Source of the DNA: JAWMQL01 sp033283165
GTDB lineage: Bacteria > Pseudomonadota > Gammaproteobacteria > Pseudomonadales > Halieaceae
Direction: 5' to 3'
Length of the DNA stretch: 64,000 nt
Assembly (NCBI GenBank): GCA_033283165.1
Contig: JAWMQL010000006.1
Location: 1 to 64,000, forward strand
Shown: positions 7,929-14,701 of the stretch, piece by piece
Layout: every line of letters starts with the position of its first letter
How positions within the stretch are numbered: position 1 is the stretch's first letter
Program-made: the position numbers and the translations under genes
Notes under the pieces: generated by a model
Database searches by the model: none
The model's input: the letters and a program-made list of their open reading frames with translations, nothing else
What the model was told of the DNA's origin: nothing

Positions 7929-9668
7929 TCAAACGCCCAGGGTCAGTGAGTCGGGGTGGTATTCCCCGTACACGTCGCGTAGGGCATCGCACAACTCCCC
8001 GTGGGTTGCCTGCACCCGGACCGCGTCCAGCATACAGGGCATGAGATTTTCCTTCGTGGCGGCTACCTGCCGCACCCTGGCCAGTGCCTCCTGCACCGCC
8101 GCATTATCGCGTTCGGCCTTGACCCGCCGGAGATTGGTTATCTGGCGCTGCTCCGCCTCGGATTCCAGTTCGAACATGTCGATCTGCGGCTCGGGCTCCT
8201 CCCGCTGCAGGTAGTTCACACCGATGAACTTCCACTCCCCGTTCTCTATGGCCCGGTTGCGCTCGATCTGTTCCCGGGCCAGTTCCTTCTGGAAATAGCC
8301 TCGCTCGATGGCCGCCAATGCACCTCCCATACTCTCGATTTTCGCCATTTCCTCGATCACGGCGTTCTCGATCTGCCGGGTCAGGGTCTCGACGAAGTAG
8401 GAACCGGCAAACGGGTCGGTGGTGTTGGTGACCCCGGTCTCGTGGGCAACGATATTCTGGATTGCTGCGCCCACGGCCACTGCCTCGTCTGACGGCAGGG
8501 CGTGGGCCTCGTCATGCAGCGGTATGTTCATTGCCTGACCACCATTGGCCGCCGCACAGGCCAGCATCTGGATGCCGAGCCGGGCGATATTGTTCAGGGG
8601 CTGCTGCAGGGCCATGGACATGGTACCCGGTGAGCCCATCAGGTTGAGCTTCAGTGACTCCTCGGTTCTGGCCCCATACTTGTCGCGCATCAACCGCGCC
8701 CAGATTTTGCGGTAGGCCCGCAGCTTGGCCACCGCTTCGAAGAAGTCCATATCAACCCCGGTAATGAAGCTGAAATAGGGTGCCACCTCGTCGATCTCGA
8801 AACCCCGCGCCAGAATGGCGTCCAGGTATTCGATGGCCATGGCGAAACCGAAGGCCAGTTCCTGCACCACGTTGGCCCGGGCGGCATAAAGCTGGGCGCT
8901 GACAATGGAGATGGGCACCCAGTTGGGATAGTTGCGGATACTGTATTCCATCACGTCGGTGGCGATGCGCAAGCCGTGTTTCGGCGGGTAGATATAACGG
9001 CCGACACAGGTGTACTCCACGAGAATGAAATTGGGCATCTGCAGGCGCAGGCTGTGCGGGTCCACCCCCTTGTTCTCCAGCGCCGCGATGATCATGGCCA
9101 GGTTGATGGGTTGCGGCGCGTTACACACGGAGGTGAGGTATTCAACCTTCTCAAAAGGCAGGTCCAGGGCCGCCTCCATATCCTGCAGGGTGTCGATGGC
9201 GGTACCGGCACGGCACACCTCTCCCGCCGCCAGGGGATGATCGGAATCGTAACCATTGGTGGTGGGCAGGTCGTACTCGATGATCAGGCCGTTTAATCCC
9301 TGGTCGAGCATATAGCGCCAGCGCTTGTTGGAATCCTCGCCAGTGCCGAATCCGGTGGTCTGCAACATGTTCCAGAGGCGCGAGCGATAGCCGTTGGGCT
9401 CGGTCGCGCGGGTATAGGGAAATTCCCCCGGGAACCCCACGTCGCGCAGGTAATCGAAGCCGATATCTTCCAGGTCCACCGGGGTGTAGAGCGACTTGAT
9501 CGGCCAGCGCATGGACTGGCTGGTATAGGCGCCCTTCCACTCCCCCTGGGCTTCCAGGTCCGGCCCGAGGGTGTCACGCTGCCATCGTGCGAGCTGCTCG
9601 CGCAGTGCAGCGCCGCTCTGGCTGTCAACGGCCCGGTCGGGCCTGGTCGAGGCATTTCCAGCAGGCAT
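7929..9668 (-). CDS. Divergent adenosylcobalamin-dependent acyl-CoA mutase large subunit (not typical methylmalonyl-CoA mutase)
   Basis: A 579-residue TIM-barrel subunit of the methylmalonyl-CoA mutase superfamily, lacking the B12 domain, which is the next gene. Conserved signatures include GFPGEFPYTR, EDSN, DLPTTNGYDSD, RYIYPP and TDPFAGSYFVE. Against Propionibacterium MutB recalled from memory, Tyr89 is kept as Tyr94. Gln197 becomes Pro212, Arg207 (carboxylate ligand) becomes Val222, Tyr243 becomes Ala258 and His244 becomes Gln259. The pocket is therefore unlikely to hold a malonyl/succinyl carboxylate; a neutral acyl-CoA is more likely. ATG 9668 follows a strong AAAGGAG site. First gene of the mutase-B12 subunit-meaB-EthD operon, divergent from a double MarR regulator. 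Confidence 0.9.
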   Translation of the reverse strand: MPAGNASTRPDRAVDSQSGAALREQLARWQRDTLGPDLEAQGEWKGAYTSQSMRWPIKSLYTPVDLEDIGFDYLRDVGFPGEFPYTRATEPNGYRSRLWNMLQTTGFGTGEDSNKRWRYMLDQGLNGLIIEYDLPTTNGYDSDHPLAAGEVCRAGTAIDTLQDMEAALDLPFEKVEYLTSVCNAPQPINLAMIIAALENKGVDPHSLRLQMPNFILVEYTCVGRYIYPPKHGLRIATDVMEYSIRNYPNWVPISIVSAQLYAARANVVQELAFGFAMAIEYLDAILARGFEIDEVAPYFSFITGVDMDFFEAVAKLRAYRKIWARLMRDKYGARTEESLKLNLMGSPGTMSMALQQPLNNIARLGIQMLACAAANGGQAMNIPLHDEAHALPSDEAVAVGAAIQNIVAHETGVTNTTDPFAGSYFVETLTRQIENAVIEEMAKIESMGGALAAIERGYFQKELAREQIERNRAIENGEWKFIGVNYLQREEPEPQIDMFELESEAEQRQITNLRRVKAERDNAAVQEALARVRQVAATKENLMPCMLDAVRVQATHGELCDALRDVYGEYHPDSLTLGV

Positions 9669-9690
9669 GGCAATCTCCTTTGCGAGACAT

Positions 9691-9727
9691 TAGTAAACCG
9701 GGTACCCTATATAGTAAACCAGGTACC
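9691..9727. promoter_or_regulatory. Tandem operator candidate, two 16-bp direct repeats
   Basis: TAGTAAACCGGGTACC (9691-9706) and TAGTAAACCAGGTACC (9712-9727) differ at one base and are spaced 21 bp start to start, two helical turns, so both face the same side of DNA. They lie between the mutase operon and the divergent double-MarR gene and overlap the predicted mutase -10 box and transcription start. They are the obvious candidate binding sites for the regulator. Confidence 0.7.
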
Positions 9728-9738
9728 GAGAATTACAA
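9711..9738 (-). promoter_or_regulatory. Predicted sigma-70 promoter of the acyl-CoA mutase operon
   Basis: Read on the minus strand, TTGTAA (9738-9733), a 16-base spacer and TACTAT (9716-9711) form a plausible promoter 43 bases upstream of the mutase ATG. Both hexamers match consensus at four of six positions. The second operator repeat overlaps it, which fits repression by steric block. Confidence 0.5.
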
Positions 9739-9747
9739 GAACGACCC

Positions 9748-10719
9748 ATGCCCACCAGCTCGAGGCCCACCGTAGACCAGGTGCAACTGACCCGCGCCCG
9801 CCAGAACAACCTGGGGCACCAGCTGGTGGCGCTGGCGGCCGACTTTGAGCGGCGCACCCTGGCCGCCTACGCCCACCTGGGTTTTGGCGATATCCGACCC
9901 GCCCACGGGGCAGTCCTGCGCAATCTGGACCAGGCCGGTACCCGGATCACCATATTGTCCCGCCGGGCTGGCGTGACCCATCGGGCCATCGCCAAACTGG
10001 TCGATGAACTGGAGATTCTGGGCTACGTCGGGAGACGACCAGCCCGAGAGGACGGCAGGGTCAGCCTGGTGTGCCTCACCGATCGGGGCCGGCAACTGTT
10101 GTCGTCTTCCCGCACTATCATCGGCGACATACTGAAGGACTACTGCAAATCTTGCGGCGCGGGACGTATCGAACAGCTGGAGCATGCCATGCTTCGCCTG
10201 ATCCAGGGCCTGGAGCTGGAGCTTCCCGACACCGCGCTGCAGCCCGTGCCGGGTTACACCAGTGCCTGGCACCTGGGGCGGCTGTTGGCTGTGCTGGGAA
10301 AAGACTATGCGGACCGCTGCGGGAGCCTGATGCACGAGCGGGGCCACAGCGGTATCCAGACCGGACATACGGCGGTACTGAGCCATTTGAGTTTCGGGGG
10401 CATGACCCAGACCGAACTGGCTGATCACGCGGGCATTACCCGACAGGCCATCGGCAAACAGGTCAAGTCATTGCGGCGCCTGGGTTACGTGGAAGTACGA
10501 AATGACAGCCGGGACGGCCGGGTGCGCCGGGTCTATTTTTCCCCCCAGGGCCATCGCTTCCTCGAAGACCTGCTGGACAGCTTTGCCGACATCGAAACTG
10601 ACTACCGCGAGGCCGTGGGCGCCCGCCAGCTGGGCCGCCTGCAGCGTGAACTGCAAACCGTCCTGGACGCCCTGAACCTGCAGGTTCCCCTGCGCCAGCC
10701 AAACGGGGAGAAAGGCTGA
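9748..10719 (+). CDS. Double-domain MarR-family transcriptional regulator
   Basis: A 323-residue protein made of two consecutive MarR-type units. The first has ITILSRRAGVTHRAIAKLVDELEILGYV and a wing with REDGRVSLVCLTDRGRQLL. The second has MTQTELADHAGITRQAIGKQVKSLRRLGYV and a wing with DSRDGRVRRVYFSPQGHRFL. Ordinary MarR proteins are about 140-160 residues and dimerise; here one chain carries both winged helices, so it may act as a pseudo-dimer. It is divergent from the mutase operon over two direct repeats and is directly followed by an MFS transporter gene. Likely an acyl-CoA- or small-acid-responsive repressor of the locus (inference). Confidence 0.85.
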   Translation: MPTSSRPTVDQVQLTRARQNNLGHQLVALAADFERRTLAAYAHLGFGDIRPAHGAVLRNLDQAGTRITILSRRAGVTHRAIAKLVDELEILGYVGRRPAREDGRVSLVCLTDRGRQLLSSSRTIIGDILKDYCKSCGAGRIEQLEHAMLRLIQGLELELPDTALQPVPGYTSAWHLGRLLAVLGKDYADRCGSLMHERGHSGIQTGHTAVLSHLSFGGMTQTELADHAGITRQAIGKQVKSLRRLGYVEVRNDSRDGRVRRVYFSPQGHRFLEDLLDSFADIETDYREAVGARQLGRLQRELQTVLDALNLQVPLRQPNGEKG

Positions 10720-12084
10720 ATGCAACAGCCCCTGGTCGATTCCGGCGCAAGCCTGGACAATTACCCGGGCGCGGTCCAAGCCTGGAGTACCGTGGCCATC
10801 CTGTTCCTGGCCTATACCCTGTCTTTTATCGACCGCCAGATCATCACCCTGCTGGTGGGACCGATCAGGGCAGATCTCGGCTTGAGCGATTTCCAGTTCA
10901 GCCTGCTGCACGGCTTCGCCTTCGCAATTTTCTTCGCCCTGCTGGGCCTGCCCGTCGGCCGACTGGCGGACCGCTACAGTCGCCGGGCGATCATCGCGTG
11001 GGGCGTGGCCACGTGGAGTTTCATGACCGCGCTGTGCGGCCTGGCGCGCAATTTCCCCGAGCTGTTCCTGGCTCGCATGGGCGTTGGCGTCGGCGAGGCA
11101 ACGCTCACACCCTCCACCTATTCCCTGTTGAGCGACGCCTTCCCACCGGACAAGCTGACCCGGGCGGTCGCGGTATTCAGTACCGGTGGCACCCTCGGCA
11201 CCGGCCTGGCAATGATCATCGGCGGTGCGGTTATCCAGCTGGTCGCGGGGGCAGAAACCACCACCGTGCCACTGGTCGGCGAACTTGCGACCTGGCGCGC
11301 CAGCTTCCTGATCGTCGGCGTACCCGGCCTGGTTGTGGCCGCCATGCTGTTCCTGGTACCGGAACCTGTACGCCAGGGCGTCCTGCCGGTAGCGCGGCAG
11401 GACCGGCAACTTCCCCTGCGCGAGGTGGCCAGCTTCCTGGTGGCGCGCCGCGGTACCTACGGCACCCTGTTCCTGACCACATCGTTTATGACCGCCCTCA
11501 GCGCCGGATTCGTCATGTGGTACCCGACCTTCCTGATCCGCACCCACGGCTACAGCATGAGCGAGGCCGGTTACTCCTTCGGACTGCTGTTCGCCCTGTT
11601 CGGGACCCTCGGTGTCCTGGCCGGTGGCTGGCTGGCCGGGCGCTGGACCGCCAGGGGCCACCAGGACGCCAATATGCGGGTGATGGTGCTGGGCTCCGGA
11701 CTTTCACTGCTGCCCTATATTGCCGGTCCGCAAATGCCCAGCGCAGAACTGGCCATGGCCCTAATGGCGGTAGCCGTGTTTGCCACCCAGATGATCGCGT
11801 CGGTAGCGGTCGCATCCACCCAGTTGATCACGCCAAACCAGTTGCGGGCCCAGGCCTCGGCCATATTCCTGTTGTTGATCAACTTCATCGGCTTTGGCCT
11901 GGGCGGCACCACAATCGCCTTTTTCACCGACTTCCTGTTCACCGATGACAGCGCATTACCCCGGTCCATGAGCCTGGCCGCGGTACTCATCGCCCCGGCC
12001 TGCACCTGGGTGTACTGGCGCGGACTCCCGGCCTACCGGGCCTGCCTCGACCAGGCCCGGGCCTGGCAACCCGGCGCGGGCTGA
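10720..12084 (+). CDS. MFS transporter, spinster-like
   Basis: A 454-residue permease with about 12 membrane spans. The motifs LSFIDRQIITLLVGPIR, GRLADRYSRR (the MFS loop 2-3 signature) and GVGVGEATLTPS are characteristic of the spinster-like branch common in proteobacterial catabolic loci. The ATG follows the regulator's TGA with no gap and lies 10-15 bases after GGGGAGAAAGG, so the two are cotranscribed and probably coupled. It likely moves the substrate or product of the neighbouring acyl-CoA mutase pathway across the inner membrane; the compound is unknown. Confidence 0.88.
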   Translation: MQQPLVDSGASLDNYPGAVQAWSTVAILFLAYTLSFIDRQIITLLVGPIRADLGLSDFQFSLLHGFAFAIFFALLGLPVGRLADRYSRRAIIAWGVATWSFMTALCGLARNFPELFLARMGVGVGEATLTPSTYSLLSDAFPPDKLTRAVAVFSTGGTLGTGLAMIIGGAVIQLVAGAETTTVPLVGELATWRASFLIVGVPGLVVAAMLFLVPEPVRQGVLPVARQDRQLPLREVASFLVARRGTYGTLFLTTSFMTALSAGFVMWYPTFLIRTHGYSMSEAGYSFGLLFALFGTLGVLAGGWLAGRWTARGHQDANMRVMVLGSGLSLLPYIAGPQMPSAELAMALMAVAVFATQMIASVAVASTQLITPNQLRAQASAIFLLLINFIGFGLGGTTIAFFTDFLFTDDSALPRSMSLAAVLIAPACTWVYWRGLPAYRACLDQARAWQPGAG

Positions 12085-12200
12085 TCGGGGCAGCGAATGT
12101 CCGGGGCGCGCATGGCAGGGCTGCAATCGACACCCGCCTGGTTTACCTTAGTGACAGGCCGCCACACACTGGCGCCCTCGGCCCGGAGCCCTGAAACCCT

Positions 12201-14048
12201 ATGATTCTGTCCGCCACCGGGCTGCTGGCCCTGATCGCCTTCCTCAGTATTGCCTGCCAGTGGATCGCCTGGCGCCTGAAGCTACCGGCAATCCTGTTCC
12301 TGTTGCTGACCGGCATCGTGCTGGGGCCGGTCTCCGGCACCCTGGACCCGGACGCGCTGCTGGGAGACCTGCTGTTCCCCCTCGTCTCGCTCTCCATCGC
12401 CATTATCCTGTTCGAGGGAGCACTGACACTTGAACTGGAACAGCTGCGTGAGGTGGGCATGGTCGTACGCCGGCTGGTCACCTGGGGGGCACTGGTCAGC
12501 TGGGCACTCATTGCGCTGGCCGCCCATTATATCGTCGGCCTGCCCCCGGAAATGGCCGCGTTGTTTGGCGCCCTGGTCGTGGTCACCGGTCCCACCGTGG
12601 TGACTCCCATGCTGCGTACCCTGCGGGCCAACGAAAGGATCACCAACGTGTTGCGCTGGGAGGGCATCCTGATCGATCCCATCGGCGCCCTGATGGCCGT
12701 ACTGGTCTACCAGATCATCATTTCGGTCAACGAGGGTGGAGGCCAGTTGTTCGAGACCAGCTGGCTGTTCGCCAAGATTATCCTGGTGGGGACTGTACTG
12801 GGCTCTGCCGCAGCCTGGTTCCTCGCCTTCGTGATTCGTCGCTACTGGCTCCCGGAATACCTGCATGCCTTCGGGTCACTGGCACTGGTTCTGGGCAGCT
12901 TTACGCTTTCCAACAATCTGGCCCATGAATCCGGCCTGCTGGCGGTCACCGTCATGGGCCTGTGGCTCGCCAATGCCCGTGACATCCACATCGAGGAGAT
13001 TCTTTCCTTCAAGGAGAACCTCACCCTGTTGCTGATCTCGGGCCTGTTCATCCTGCTTGCGGCGCGCATGGATCTGGCTGCGCTGATAGCGCTCGGGCTG
13101 CCCGCCCTGGGTCTGCTGGCGGCAATACAGTTCCTGGCCCGGCCGATCACGGTGAGCTTGTGCGCGCTGGGCAGCAGTCTCGACTGGCGGGAGCGATTGC
13201 TGATCTCCTGGGTCGGGCCCAGGGGTATCGTCGCCGCGGCGATATCGGCGCTATTCGCCCTGCGCCTGGAAGACCTGGGTTACGCGGACGCGCAACTGCT
13301 GACCGCGCTGACCTTTGCGGTCATCATCGGCACCGTGGTATTCCAGAGCGCCAGCGCCCGCTTCATCGCCAGTCGCCTGGGGGTGACCATGCCCGAGCCG
13401 CGCGGGCTGGTGATTGTCGGTGCCAACCGGGTCGCCCGCACACTGGCTCAGGCACTGGAAAAACAGGAGATACCCACCCTGTTGATAGATTCGAGCTGGG
13501 AAAATATCAGCGAGGCCCGCATGCAGGGGTTGCGCACCCTGCTCGGCAACCCCCTGTCCAGCGCAGTGGAAGAGCGCCTGGACCTCACGGGCTATGGCCA
13601 GCTGCTGGCCGCGACCCCGCGTCGGGAGCTGAATGCCCTGTGTTGCCTGCACTTCAGCAACGATTTCAAGCAGCGTTTTATCTTCAAGGTAAACACTGAC
13701 AAACCCGGCAGCTCGGACAAACGCCACAGCCTGAGTGAGCGGGGCCAGGGTTCAATCCTGGGAGTCGATGGCTATACCTTCAACAAGTTGTCCAGCCTGA
13801 TCAGCAAGGGCGCCTCCATCAGGACAACCAGGCTGTCGGAGGATTTCACCTTCGAGCGCTGGCTGGAAGAAAACGCGGGTAGCCGCTCGCTCCTGATGGC
13901 GGTGTCCGACGACGGCCGATTGTTCATGTTTTCCCCCGAGCGTGACCTAGCACCCAAGGACGGCTGGACCCTGCTGGCGATCGATAAATCAGAACCGGAA
14001 GAGGAAAAGACCAGCCCCGAGGAAGAGGACGACCTGGCAGCCGAATGA
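12201..14048 (+). CDS. CPA1 cation:proton antiporter with TrkA-N-like C-terminal domain
   Basis: A 615-residue protein. Residues 1 to about 390 form about 12 membrane helices of the Na+/H+ (or K+/H+) exchanger fold, with the family segments LFEGALTLELEQLRE, VVVTGPTVVTPMLRTLR and WVGPRGIVAAAISALFAL. From about residue 400 (RGLVIVGANRVARTLAQAL) a Rossmann-type TrkA-N/RCK-like domain begins, suggesting nucleotide-dependent gating. The acidic C-terminal tail (EPEEEKTSPEEEDD) is not typical. It should act in the inner membrane in pH or cation homeostasis. The ATG at 12201 fits the first helix; no obvious promoter is seen in the 116 bp upstream. Confidence 0.88.
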   Translation: MILSATGLLALIAFLSIACQWIAWRLKLPAILFLLLTGIVLGPVSGTLDPDALLGDLLFPLVSLSIAIILFEGALTLELEQLREVGMVVRRLVTWGALVSWALIALAAHYIVGLPPEMAALFGALVVVTGPTVVTPMLRTLRANERITNVLRWEGILIDPIGALMAVLVYQIIISVNEGGGQLFETSWLFAKIILVGTVLGSAAAWFLAFVIRRYWLPEYLHAFGSLALVLGSFTLSNNLAHESGLLAVTVMGLWLANARDIHIEEILSFKENLTLLLISGLFILLAARMDLAALIALGLPALGLLAAIQFLARPITVSLCALGSSLDWRERLLISWVGPRGIVAAAISALFALRLEDLGYADAQLLTALTFAVIIGTVVFQSASARFIASRLGVTMPEPRGLVIVGANRVARTLAQALEKQEIPTLLIDSSWENISEARMQGLRTLLGNPLSSAVEERLDLTGYGQLLAATPRRELNALCCLHFSNDFKQRFIFKVNTDKPGSSDKRHSLSERGQGSILGVDGYTFNKLSSLISKGASIRTTRLSEDFTFERWLEENAGSRSLLMAVSDDGRLFMFSPERDLAPKDGWTLLAIDKSEPEEEKTSPEEEDDLAAE

Positions 14049-14284
14049 CCTGGTGGCGTGCCGGGCCGTCTACCCGCGACAGGTCATCCGCACACGCCGG
14101 ACCTGAGCCTGATCACAACGGCATCCTGTTGTTTTTCATACACTTTTTCTGCCGAAAACTCGAGTCCTCATGATCGCTGAACTGCCCGCAAACTGGCCAT
14201 TAATGTCACAGCCGGCCGGCATACGCCACCCTCCACCGAGCGCCGCTGGCACTCGACCCGCGCTTCAGTTACCGTGAAACGGCC

Positions 14285-14638
14285 ATGACCGAGCAAGAAT
14301 TCGAGGACGCCGTCGAACAGGCCTATGGCCGCCTGCCGGAATGGGTACGCCAGGCCCTGCACAACATCGACATCCTGGTACTGGACCGGCCCGAGCCACA
14401 CATGGACCCTGAGGGTACCGGCCTGCTTGGCCTCTACCTGGGAACTCCCCTGCCTGAGCGCGGCACGGACTACGCTGGTGCGCTGCCGGATATCATCTAT
14501 ATTTTCCGCCTGCCGCACCTGGAACTCGATCTCCCCGAGGAGGAGTTACGACTGGAGATCACCCGCACCCTGTGGCACGAAATCGCCCACTATTTCGGCA
14601 TCGACGACGCCCACCTGGATGAAATCGGCTGGGGTTGA
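14285..14638 (+). CDS. Small zincin-like metallopeptidase family protein
   Basis: A 117-residue protein of the short predicted zinc metallopeptidase family (PF06262-like). The zinc motif HEIAHYFGIDD near residue 97 has the form H-E-x2-H-x2-G-x2-D, with the trailing Asp as third ligand. The preceding LPDIIYIFRLP strand and N-terminal EQEFEDAVEQAYGRLPE match the family, whose members are about 110-130 residues, cytosolic and of unknown substrate. It stands alone between two antiporter genes. The 236 bp upstream (14049-14284) hold no recognisable gene or clear promoter. Confidence 0.88.
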   Translation: MTEQEFEDAVEQAYGRLPEWVRQALHNIDILVLDRPEPHMDPEGTGLLGLYLGTPLPERGTDYAGALPDIIYIFRLPHLELDLPEEELRLEITRTLWHEIAHYFGIDDAHLDEIGWG

Positions 14639-14701
14639 AACTCTCCCCGTCGCGACTTCGGGATATCACCTATACTGAAGTAAAAAAGGGGGTAGCACGT
14701 C

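Noticed and set aside
7929..9668. Plain annotation as methylmalonyl-CoA mutase
   Set aside because: Carboxylate-binding Arg and the shielding His are replaced, so only the superfamily level is supported.
10468..11661. 397-codon open frame antisense to the MarR/MFS genes
   Set aside because: Low-complexity Gln/Gly/Arg-rich translation typical of the antisense frame of high-GC genes; both plus-strand genes show strong family motifs.
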